Source of the DNA: Fragum whitleyi
Lineage: Eukaryota; Mollusca; Bivalvia; Cardiida; Cardiidae
Reading direction: 5' to 3'
DNA length: 64,000 bases
Assembly: GCA_948146395.1 (NCBI GenBank)
Contig: OX411543.1
Coordinates: 34,305,058-34,369,057 of the forward strand
Positions 1-60,900 of this stretch are shown piece by piece. A program made the position numbers and the translations under genes. The notes below the pieces were generated by a model. That model was given only the letters and a program-made list of their open reading frames with translations, did no database searches and was not told where the DNA came from. Every line of letters starts with the position of its first letter. Within the stretch, counting starts at the first letter, position 1.

Positions 1-9
1 GTTGTTAGT

Positions 10-94
10 TAAAATTCAAATTACAACATACAAAATTTGATAAATCTCAAATAGATTTAAATTCAAATTACAACTAACAAAATTTGATAAACTT
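10..94. repeat. Imperfect direct duplication, ~50-bp period
   Basis: The stretch ATTCAAATTACAAC followed by AAAATTTGATAAA occurs twice, at about 15-43 and 61-91. The rest of 1-754 before the first exon shows nothing recognisable, apart from a fragment of family L (GAGTACCCACAACATAGGGT) near 640-660. Confidence 0.6.
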
Positions 95-754
95 CTTAAA
101 GATTAACCAGGGAATAGTATTTGTTCGCGATAGAAATTAAATTTTAACTCTTATCGCCCCTTTATTACATCATGAAAATAATTGCAGATTTCAGATGTGA
201 GAGAATTGGGAAGACACCCAAGAACGCTTTTCCAAGTATCAGAGCCCAAATGAAAATTTGATTTGAATTCAAACATTTTAGTGAACATTTTCTAATGTGA
301 AAAATATAGGGTTCAGAAGATAAATTGCTTGTTATATTCCATGATTCATTTCATAGGTGTTTTAAGGTTGCAAAGTATTTTAGGGTATTATTCTCTCATG
401 CCAGTCTTTAAAGAAATAATTTATGAACTAATAGTAGAAAAGGCAATAAAAATGGTTTCTAATCCAAGTTCCGAATAATGGGAAAAGCAGAAAAAAATAT
501 GAATGATATCTACAGATCTTTTTTCTCTCCATTATCTCTTCACACTTGAAAAACAGATTTTTAGTAAATTATTCAAGTTTGTGATCATCTTGAATAGGTG
601 AAAGGAGGTCGAGTGGTGTTCCGAATGGACTATTCAGATGAGTACCCACAACATAGGGTTTGGATGAGAAATATCAGTATTATATTGTTTTCAATGCCTG
701 TTATTTGGAGCCCTATAAATGACCACCTTACATTTCCAATGCTGATAATTTCAG

Positions 755-50500
<49,746 letters not shown>

Positions 50501-51110
50501 TATAAACTGTAGCTAGAATTCAGTGTATCTTAATATATTCAAGTTTTATAAGGCAATTACTTGTAGCTTTTCTTTAAAATATCTGTTCACTATTAATAGG
50601 GCTTAACTTTAAAATCTCTTTCTGCATAAATATTATGCTGAAAGAATTACAATAATTCAAAATGTATCAATCTGACTTGTTGATATCAAGGTTGACATCT
50701 TTAAGATTGCTGTATATGTTAAAACATTGTATCAACATTATAAACAAAGTCTTCCATTTTAGGTTTTACTTTGATAATAACAATCTGTAAGACCATCTAT
50801 TAGGACTGTAGTTTTGACGTTTTTGGAAAAAAGCCAAAAGAAAACAAAAAAACTAGATTAATTACTTCCAGACAGAAAACAGATATTTTATATAGTAGGA
50901 AACATTTGATATCTTACTTGCTATTTGTTCATTTCATATTTTAAAGTTTTGCTTGGTGGAGGTACGCAGAAAATCTTGTAAAACAGACACAATTTTGTAG
51001 TAGTTCAATTTAAATGTTACTTACTTATGATACTACAACTACTGGTTTATATAGTATTGTTTCCACAGCAATCAGGAAAAAAATAAAATTCATCCATACT
51101 TAAAAAGAAT
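50501..51110 (+). other. SPTAN1: Probable alpha-spectrin 3' UTR
   Basis: This is AT-rich non-coding sequence after the stop codon. An AATAAA hexamer lies at 51082-51087, and I take cleavage to be shortly after it. The exact end is inferred; no transcript evidence is available. No known repeat family begins before 51189. Confidence 0.5.
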
Positions 51111-51188
51111 TTGGACATGAAAACCTATTTACAGCATTTAGATCTAATGCAATTGTATTGACAGTTTCAACCTTCTAAATACTCTATG

Positions 51189-51264
51189 TCAAGAGCGAAG
51201 TGCAACACTATTGTAAGTGCCTATAAATTTATAGGCACTTACAATAGTGTTGCCTTGACCCCTA
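51189..51264. mobile_element. Family D foldback element, nearly perfect
   Basis: TGCAACACTATTGTAAGTGC and GCACTTACAATAGTGTTGCC are inverted around CTATAAATTTATAG. Confidence 0.9.
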
Positions 51265-51676
51265 GATGTGCTTACAATGGTTTTGAGCTACGATGAAATT
51301 TTGTGGAAAAATTCTTTACAAACTCTTTACTATTTGTGTTTACAACTTTGAATATGTTTTAACAAGTAACATCCTGTGAACAAAATCTTTAGCTTATATG
51401 AAACATGTAACTATTTTGGCTTAAATTAAATCTGTCATAAAATGTTTAAAAGACAAACTGTTTCAAATGTACAAGACATGAATAAAGCTTTCATAGATTA
51501 ATATTGTTGTTTGAAAATATCTCCTACCAGTATAAATAGATTCTGTCCCTAGAATTGTTAGACTTGTCCCAAGGATATTGTTCACAAACTGAAGATTTTG
51601 GCTCTGAAAAATTGACCCTTTTCTGATCTCTGATGATCTTGTTGAACCCAAGTTTTCATAGTTATCCTCTTCTTTA

Positions 51677-51900
51677 TTCCCCCCCCCTCTTATGAAGTAG
51701 AGGGGGTAATATTGGTTTCACTATGTCTGTCTGTCCATCCGTAGACCTTTTCATTTCCGGACTCTTAACTCAAGAACCAAGTGACCTAGAATCATGAAAC
51801 TACATACAATTGTTGCTTATGACCCAAGGAAGAGCCCTATTGTTTTGGGGTCACATAGGTCAAAGGTAGAAGTCAGCTTTTATTTAATTTTAATGTTAAA
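51677..51900 (+). mobile_element. Partial CCCCCC-ended tandem-core element
   Basis: CCCCCCCCTCTTATGAAGTA and AGGGGGTAATATTGGTTTCA, followed by one unit of the array seen at 38630-39515 (CTCAAGAACCAAGTGACC). The interval 51901-52499 has no clear element. Confidence 0.7.
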
Positions 51901-52499
51901 TATTTTGCAAAAATAGTAGTTTAAACAATTACCTGCTCTGTGTTTAGGATGATAAGACAAGATGTGCCGCTGATAAAGCAGGAATGACAATGTCATGGTG
52001 TATAGTATGAAACACTGTCTTTCATTTCTGCTTCAGAGAGTTGTACAATATGTTACTGAAATATACCTCTCAGCTTTTGCTAGGGATCAAAACTGAAAGA
52101 ATATATTTTGTTTCCTGAGAAATACATTCTTTTAATTGCTTTCACCCTTCTATCAATTTATAAACTAGGCTATTTTTGGAGCAGCATTTTCAATTTTGTT
52201 TGTGCTTGCACATGACAAACTTTAACCCTGATCAACTGTCGTGCTAATTCAGAGATCTTAAAACTTTGTACTGTGTGTCGATCATCACAAGAGCTATCCA
52301 GGCTATCTAGAAAACAATAGGGCCAGAATGCTCACATGTATAAGATGAATCGGAAGAAACATGCTATCAAAAAAGAAAGAAATTTGCCTAAAGGTTTGGG
52401 AAAAGAGTCATGTTTAATGGTATCAAAGTCAAAATAAGTTCCACCCTTCCAGTCATCAATAGAATATTTGCCCAAAGTTTGGTTGAAATTAGCCCATTT

Positions 52500-54680
52500 A
52501 TTTTTAGCTCACCTGAGCACAAAGTGCTCAAGGTGAGCTATTGTGATCGCTCGCCGTCTGTAATCTGTCCATCCGTCCGTCTGTCTATCCGTCTGTCAAC
52601 AATTTCTTTAAACATCTCCTCCTCCTAAACCACTGGGCCAATCAAACTGAAACTTGGCAGGGATGTTCCTTGGGTGAAGCTCTTCAAAAGTTGTTAAAAG
52701 AATTTAATTCTATAAATAACTCTGGTTGCCATGGTAACAGAAAGGCTGAAAATCGCTAAAAATCTTAGAAAAAATTCTTCTCCTCCTCAACCAATTGACC
52801 AATCAAGCTGAAACTTGGCAGAGATGTTTCTTGGGTGAAGCTCTTCAAAAGTTGTTGAACGAATTTAATTTCATCAAAAAATCTGATTTCCATGGTAAGG
52901 GAAAGGTTGAAAAATGGCTGAAAATCTTAGAAAAAATTCTTCTCCTCCTTTACCACTGGATCAATCAAGCTGAAATTTGGCAGAGATGTTCTTTGGGTGA
53001 AGCTCTTCAAAATTTGTTAAAAGAATTTAATTTCATCAAAAACTCTGGTTTCCATGTTAACGGATGGTTGAAAAATGGACGAAAATGGGCGAAAATCTTA
53101 GAAAAAATTCTTCACCTCCTAAATCACTGGACCAATCAAGCTGAAACTTGGCAGAGATGTTCTTTGGGTGAAACCTCTTCAAATTTGTTTAAAGAATTTA
53201 ATTTCATCAAAAACTCTGGATTGAATGGTACAGAAAGGCTGAAAAATGGCCGAAAATTGCTGGAAATTTTAGAAAAACTTCTTCTCTTCCTAAAGTGCTT
53301 GGCTGATTAAGCTGAAACTTGGTAGGGATGTTCTTTGGGTGAAGCTCTACCAAAATTGTAAAAGTAATTTTATTCAATCAAAATCTCTGGTTTCCATGGT
53401 ATTGGAAATGTCAGAATATTGCCAAAAAACTCAGAGAAGGTTAATCTTTGCCTAAACTATTGGGCATATCTTAAACTTAGCAGGGATATTCTTAAGGTTT
53501 AGGTCAACTAAACTTGTTAAAAGATTTCAATTCCATCAATCACTTTGTTTGCAATTAAAAAGAAAATCAAATTGCAGTAGGAGGAAATTAAAGTTTTTCT
53601 ATTATTCCATGGTATTGATCTTATGTAGAAAATATCTCCTTTTTGACATCTGTCTATTTAATTAATGTGATGTCGCAAGGGTCAAAGAGATGCAGGTGAG
53701 CGATCCAGGACCATCATGGTCCTCTTGTTGATATGAATCTGACATGCCTGTATTAAAATGGCGATCAAATATTTCATGATTACATTTTAAGGGACAATAC
53801 TCCTACCAGGTTTGGTTGAATGTGGCCAATTAGTTAGAGGTAGAAATTTTTAAAGATTTACAGGCCTACCTGGCCATGCCCCTATTTGGGGTTCAATCAA
53901 AATTTCAGGAACCAGTTATAAGTGAAGCATATGACATCTAAACATTTCACTGTCCAAAACTGCTCTGACCTACCATGCCCATATTTTGGGTCAATCATAA
54001 ATTCATGAACAAGTAATAAGAAGGGTCAAACAAGGAACATTTCTATCAAGTTTGGTTGAAAACCGCTGACTGGTTACTGAGAAGAAGACATTTGAAGTTT
54101 TCAGGATAAAAACCTGCAACACCTTTAATTAGAGCGTCAATCAAAATTTCACAAACAACTTTTAAGGAGGGTCACACAAGGCGGTTTTCTGCAAAGTTTG
54201 GTTGAAATATGCACATTGTTTACCGAGTAAGACATTTCAAGTTTTCTGGATAAAATTTTGCCATGACCTGATAAGCCATTATTTGGTGGTCAATCAAAAT
54301 TTCACAAGATGAGAAGATGTAAAGATTTCAGGGTCAGAAACTGACCATGCCTTTATTTTGGGGTCAATCAAAATTTCACAAATATGTTTAGAGAAGGGTC
54401 GCGTAAGGATCTCGTCTGCCCAGTTTGGTTGAAATCCGCCCATTGGTTACTGAAGGAAATAAGCTTTAAGATTTCAGAGTCAAAAACTGCCCTGCCCTGC
54501 CACGCCCATATTTGGAGGTCAATTGAAATATCTTGAACAAGTTTTGAAGAGGATCACACAAGGAATATTCCTGCCAAGTTGGGTTGAAATCCACCCATTG
54601 TTTACAGAGGAGAAGATGTTTAAAGAATTGTTTATGACTTCCGACGGACAAAAGATGATCGTTGTGCTCAGGTGAGCCAA
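52500..54680 (+). mobile_element. Tandem-core element with CTCACCTGAGCACAA ends, 2.2 kb
   Basis: Left end TTTAGCTCACCTGAGCACAA, inverted right end TTGTGCTCAGGTGAGCCAAA. Units with GCTGAAACTTGGCAGAGATG start near 52649, 52810, 52972, 53143 and 53314 (161, 162, 171, 171 bp). A second set of degenerate units with GTTTGGTTGAAATCCGCCCA fills 53800-54640. Confidence 0.8.
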
Positions 54681-54976
54681 AAACACAAGGTATACTGATC
54701 TTCATGGCTTCTTTCCTGTCGGCATTGGTGTAGGCATTGGGGTGACAAACTTAAACCTTGGTCATATCTCTGTTGTTATTGAAAACATCTTCATGAAACT
54801 TGGCACAAGAGCTATCTAGACTATCAATTAGAATAACTCTGAAAGCATTTTGAAAAAGTTAGGCCCCTTTTTTGACTTACATTTTTTTGCATTATCCAAC
54901 ACATGCAGTTGACATCACTTATTAGGCTCTGCCTCTATTACACAATTTAGGGTGAAATGAACGAAAACGGTATAAA

Positions 54977-56120
54977 TTTTTAGCTCCACTGGCTGAAAGC
55001 CACTGGGGCTATTGTCATGGCGTTGAGTCTGTTGTCCGTGTGTCCGGTCGTAAACTTTTTCTTTAAAAATGTTCTCAGAAACTACTGGATGAATTTCAAT
55101 CAAACTTCACAGGAATGATCCTTGGGTGACCCTCTTTCAAAATTGTTCAAGAAATTTTGATCCAATGAAAAACATGGATTTAATGGGCGTGGCTAATTTT
55201 CAAATATGGAAAAAAAGTGAGTTTTCTCAAATTCTAATTGATGAACCAATGAAATTTTACATGAATGATCCTTGGGTAACCCTTTATCAGTCTACAAAAG
55301 ATTATTGAGACCGGATAAAAATATGCATTTTATGCGCGGAGGTCATTTCTCTATATGTTATATAGTGGAAACTTTCAAAATCATTTTCTCAGAATGTAAT
55401 GGATGGATATCAACCAAATTTCACTTGAATGATCCTTTAGTGACCCTTTATCTGTCTACCAAAAATAATAGTGATCGGATGAAAAATATGTATTTTATGG
55501 GGGGAGGTCATTTCTCTATATGTTATATAGTGGAAACTTTCAAAATCATTTTCTCAGAATGTAATGGATGGATATCAACCAAATTTCACTTGAATGATCC
55601 TTTAGTGACCCTTTATCTGTCTACCAGAAATAATAGTGATCGGATGAAAAATATGTATTTTATGGGGGGAGGTCATTTCTCTATATGTTATATAGTGGAA
55701 ACTTTGGAGATCATTTTCTCAGAATCTAAATGATTGATATTAACCAAATTTCACTGGAATAATCCTTGAGTGACCCTCTATCAGTCTTCCAAAAATTATT
55801 GTGATCGGATGTAAAATATGTATTTTATGGCGGAGGTCATTTCTCTATGTGTTATATAGTTGAAACTTTGAAAATCATTTTCTCAGAATGTAATTGATGA
55901 TTACCAATGAAATTGGATACTTAATATTATTATGATTGTATGAAAATATGCATTTTATGGGCGGATGTCATTTCTCGATATGTTTTATAGTTGAAACTTT
56001 GAAAATCATTTTCAACATCAGTAGAATCCAAAATATCTAAAAATCTAGTCAAAACTTTTATTGCTTTACAAGAATTTCAAGCCTGTGGAGCGACTCAAGC
56101 CATTCATGGCTTTCTAGTTT
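54977..56120 (+). mobile_element. Tandem-core element (AGCTCCACTGGCTGAAAGCC type), longer copy
   Basis: TTTTTAGCTCCACTGGCTGA to CAAGCCATTCATGGCTTTCT, with about six ~160-bp units. Two adjacent units (55392-55556 and 55557-55721) are almost identical, so the array has grown recently. Confidence 0.82.
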
Positions 56121-56449
56121 ATATTTTCACTGGTTAGGTGATGAGTTTATCTAAAGATAATCTACTGTATTTACTTGGTAATCCACCAAAAAACATTAAA
56201 GACACTGTAAAATAAATTCGCAGGAAGCACATTTAAGGCTTTGGGAGTAATGAGTGGGCAAAATTTCTGGCAACTTTTTCCAGATGTACACAGAGTTCAT
56301 AAAAGATCAAAGAGATGAGTTTCAAAATTTTAATTTTGAATGCTAACAGTCTCTTCTAAAGGACATAGTTTCACATGATAGATTATTTAAACCTTTGACA
56401 CTCTCTTGTCATTTCTGTTGAATATTGTTGAAGGTGATTTGTTTGTTGG

Positions 56450-56622
56450 AATGGGGTTTTACAATGCTTTCAACTTTATTTCAGTGATATTGTGGCAGCT
56501 GGAGCACCTAACAATGGATCACTGGTATTTTTCCGCCCAGTACTATCATCACATCCTTTCCTAGCCTCCAGCTGCTATCCTACATAGGTCTACGATTATC
56601 AGCCCATTGGTGGGAGACAAAT
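56450..56622 (-). mobile_element. tRNA-derived SINE, 5' truncated
   Basis: On the minus strand: TGTCTCCCACCAATGGGCTG, GATAGCAGCTGGAGGCTAGG, and a 3' end GTAAAACCCCATTCCAAC. Confidence 0.75.
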
Positions 56623-56929
56623 TATCATAAAACAAACCTTAATGGAGTAAAGAGGGTGTAGCCACATGAGCTAAGATGCTTGCATCTGGGTATAAGACTA
56701 TCAACCAGCTTATCATACTCATCTGAGAATTTACTCGACTTGAAATTTTGTTGTATATTTGCAGTAATACAAAGATAAATGCCAAAAAATGAAAATTATC
56801 TTGGTCAATTGTTATTTGTAATTCAATCGAAAATTAAAAATTGAAAGAAAGGAAAAATATTGCAATTTGAAGATTTAGTGAATATTAGAAGAGTAAGAAA
56901 TATTATTTTGTAATCTCTTTCCCTGCTTC

Positions 56930-57112
56930 ATCTGTAGCTCTGTGTGGTGTCCATTGTCTGGAGGTCGTATTGGCTTCTTAACCATAGGTCTGGAGTTTGA
57001 TTCCCGGGAGCTGCTACACTTCCAGCAAGAGGATTGGTTAATTTTCCAGGAAACAGAATCGAGAGGCATAAATCTAAGTTGTAAGAAATGTTTCCCACTG
57101 GATGTAATAAAA
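56930..57112 (+). mobile_element. Possible tRNA-headed SINE, third type
   Basis: GTAGCTCTGTGTGGTGTCC with a B-box-like GGAGTTTGATTCCCGGGAG about 60 bases later. The body is unlike the main family. Confidence 0.45.
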
Positions 57113-57115
57113 AGT

Positions 57116-57279
57116 TTAAGGTAGTGGACCTGTAATATTTCGGCAACATTTCAAAACTCATTCTCTTTCACAATGTTAACCAAGGTTTCCTAATTAAAGC
57201 ATTAGAAATCCTCCTTTAACACTGATAAAGTGCATGACTTACGAAATGCTTTGGAACTATTACAGGTGCACCACCTTAA
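57116..57279. mobile_element. Family E foldback element
   Basis: TTAAGGTAGTGGACCTGTAA to GTGCACCACCTTAA, with ACCAAGGTTTCCTAATTAA. Confidence 0.78.
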
Positions 57280-57576
57280 AACCAAACTAAATCTGTAGCT
57301 CTTTTTATCTAAAAAAGCCTTTCAATAGATACATTGACCAGTCCATAAATTTTACAACCTTTCAGTATTACATTGTCTTCTTTCTTTATAACAGTAATTA
57401 AGCCAAAAAGAAATATTTGTTTCCAATTTGATGATTATATAAGATACACTTCTTTCCTAGAAGGTGTATATAGGCAATATAGGAAATGAGTTGAAATCTA
57501 GATAATTATTTCTAACACAGTAACCTTTGTCTTCTATAATGAACAGCCATCACAAACACACTTATTTCACTAAATG

Positions 57577-57838
57577 TCCATTTAATTAAGTCAACACAAT
57601 TTCTTTTTCTTTTTTTATAGCTGTCCCGAGGGAAAACCAATCTCTGTGTTTGATCTGAATCAGATGAACATCCAGTAACTGGTATATTTCCCTGTTCACA
57701 TCCAAAAATGCTCATTTCATTTTTCAATCATGCATTTTGGAGAAATATTGCCAATTCCATATCTAATCCTATCCATATCCTATACATTTGGATACATTGC
57801 CTCCTTGCGACTCATTTGACATAATAACTAGTCTTTAT
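57577..57838 (-). other. ZZZ3: Probable ZZZ3 3' UTR with candidate poly(A) signals
   Basis: On the minus strand the stop codon itself overlaps an AATAAA hexamer (TGAATAAAG, 57840-57833), which would give an almost absent 3' UTR. A variant ATTAAA occurs at 57582-57577 and is a more ordinary alternative. Which is used cannot be told from sequence. Confidence 0.4.
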
Positions 57839-57998
57839 TCAGCTTGCAGGCATATAATTTGGATCAAGATAATTATATCCAGACACACTGCCTCCCGGCA
57901 TAAACCCTAGATAATCACTGTCCTGGTATCCAGCACTTTCTGATTTATGTTTTGGCTTCAACCTGTGACTAGAATTATGGTTCTCTGTTTCATACACA
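57839..57998 (-). CDS. ZZZ3: ZZZ3 terminal coding exon
   Basis: On the minus strand it follows TTCTTTTCAG and runs to TGA at 57841-57839. It encodes [18 protein letters not shown] with the two His ligands that finish the ZZ finger, and ends [12 protein letters not shown], the signature ZZZ3 C-terminus. Confidence 0.95.
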
Positions 57999-60900
57999 CT
58001 GAAAAGAAAATTTAGCAATTTGATCATTCAATTTGTGCTTGCAGTCATTGTTAATGTGTGTTTATTTTTAATACCAAGGAAATAAATATAATTTTTTAGA
58101 GCAATCTCATTTTAGTCACCAAAAAGACACTGAGCCCACATGAATTCAAAATGACATTTAAATATTGTAAATTATGTCGTTAGAAATGCATAAGGTTATA
58201 GTCTATTTTATGTGTAATCAAGAATATTTGACATGAACACCCAGTTTATTTAACATACATGTATAAATGATTTTCATTTTCTCAAATCTAAATAATTCTG
58301 TCCAAAATTATTGTATATAGAACCTCTATGCAACCTGAGCGCAAAATTTGACTCCATTCCAACCAATCATAATTCTTAATTAATAGATTGTAAATAAAGG
58401 AGTCTAAAATTGTTTCCACTCTAAATGAGTTAGCAGTTCACAAATCAAACTACAAAAGTATAGATTTTGGGAGGAGAAAAGAGAAAATTTCAATATACCA
58501 ACCAGTCAACACATTCATCACAGAAATCTACAGCAACATCTGGTGGACAATCTGTGCAGTGCCATCTGGTGCCTACTATAGGCTCGCAGTTACATCTGTC
58601 ACACTGAAAGATCAATATTATAGCATTTGTACATAGCCACCCATGACCTGGGGCCTGTTTTTACTAGACATCTCACAATCATTTTTTATGTAAGTCAAAA
58701 ATTAAAGTTGCTTCTAAAATAGTAACTAAATATGGAATTCTACCATGCATCATTTCATTGGAATCGACGATTCAAATGAGATATTACAAGGCAGAATCTA
58801 AAAATAAATGAAAACACTAGGTATGATTTGTGATTTTGTCTTACAATTATTTTTTCTTAAGAATTTCATTAAAATGGGCCCCTGGTCCCTATTATAGGCT
58901 CAAAATTACACCTGTAAATTTAAAGATTATAGCATGTATCACAGAAATTTACGTTGACATCTTGTGGGCAAGGTAAAAAATGTTAAGAATATAGCATTTT
59001 TCACACAAAAAAACAATCAATATTAACTTCTGGTTGATAGTCTTAATACTGCCGTCTAGTACTATTATAGCCTGACAATTACATCTTTTATACTGAAAAC
59101 AAATGCAAAATATCAAATGAAGTGTTAAATTTAGACATAAGATTTTAACTTGCTTGTGAAATTTATGGTATGGTAGATATCTGAATATTTCAGGTAAATA
59201 ACCTGTAAAAGAGCAACAGGGTATTTTAAAGCATTGTGCATTTAAAACCACATGTCTTTGTGAAAACACTCCATTTTTCAGAAAACAAATTTCTTTCAAA
59301 TTCCCTAGATCTAAATTTTTTATGTTTAGTTTTTCTTTCATAGATACCAAATGTGAATGAAAAAATAATCCTTCCTACCTTAAACCCATGATGTTCTGTG
59401 GCAGAGCCTGTCTTCATTTTCTGATTGCGCAATCTTTTCAACTTCATAAGCTCCATATATTCAGGCGAATTCCTTAACTCAAGAGGCACACATTCTTCAT
59501 CCTGCAGCAGAGAGAATAGTTGATAATGTAAATGTAAAGGTAACAAACAAGATGTGTCTTTTAATTCTTTTCATACTGAACCCCTAATATTCCTACTTCA
59601 ACAGGAGGTATAGACAATGATCAGTCTGCACATATGTGCAGTCTGATCTTAATCTATATCACCTGATTTTTCCTTGTTAAGTTAAGGGTGTCTAAATATT
59701 GTAACGAGTCAGGGGACAGGGTCGGTTCTCTCTCTCTCACCAGCCTCTTACTATCTCTCTATCTGTTGAAAGTTGCAGATTTAACTGCAACACGTCGCTC
59801 GAGGGTTGCCGCTGCCAAAAGTGAGCTCAGTCAGTAAAGGAATTCAAAGAATGACGAAAACATCCATTTAAATTTCAGTCTACGAGACAATTATTATTTC
59901 TTCACTGTAGTTACAACGTTTTCAATACAATTCTTCCAATAAATTCCTAAATTTGGTAGAGTGAAGCAGAATAGCGACGTAATGTTAGTTCCCTTACCCT
60001 CGAGATCGGACTGAGCTGGTGACCAAAGGAACGCGGCCTATTTATATCATGCGAGCGCGTGCGACCAAAAATATTGGTCACGACGTTGGTCATGACCAAA
60101 AAAGTTGGTCGTAGGGCCAAAAAAATTGGTCGCGACCCAAAAAACGGGTCACGACGTCGTTGGTCACCCTAGAAGACTCTGAAATGGTTCTTGACAGCTT
60201 TCTCTAAATTAAGGAACTAACCTCCTTAGAAAAATCAAATATTTAGTGAAAAGAAGCTGTCAAAACCCCTAAAACGTGGTTACTATAAATAATAGTGAAA
60301 TTGACCTTGACGATCATGTGATATAAACAAACTTTGTACACGTAATGCAACTTTTACGGGTCACCGAATCCACTCAATATCCGGTAAAAATAGAAAACAT
60401 GCTGCAAGATTAGATTGACCTTTTGACGAAAAATGCAAGAACTAGCGAGTGTCAGACCTCGACAGCGATTTCTAAGTTAAGTATAATGCTCAGAAAATGA
60501 TATGCATTAGTTGTCTTGCATTGCAGAAAATAAATAAATGAAAAATCGACAGTCAAAATCGGACCGGGAGCTGTGCATGGAAATGATGGATTCCGGCATT
60601 CCCGATCAAGCAAAAATGGACTAAAAGTCTTCAAACGACCTGAATACCCTAAGAAATCTACAAGATCTAGTTGCACGAAGTGTTTTATTGTGCATGTAGA
60701 CCAACAGCTCTGATCTGGGTCTACAGCACATGATCTATTCCGTGTATTCTAGTACCTACAACACAGGGCTTGAAACAGTTAAACACAGTATGCACAGGGA
60801 TTTCTTACAGTAGCTGCCTCAGAAATACATGTATAGGCTGACCCCAATATCATAGGAGTGAATAATTATTAGGAAAGACAGGAATACACAAAAGAAATTT

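Noticed and set aside
598..754. Upstream extension of the first spectrin exon as an open frame
   Set aside because: The peptide before GRDLIG has no spectrin character, contains a family L fragment, and a splice acceptor at 753-754 fits the known exon structure.
55272..55733. 153-residue ORF in the 54977-56120 element
   Set aside because: Same explanation: tandem 165-bp units keep the frame open.
60452..60676. 74-residue minus-strand ORF in the ZZZ3 intron
   Set aside because: No homology recognised, no convincing splice sites in phase with ZZZ3 exons; noted only as a CpG-richer stretch.
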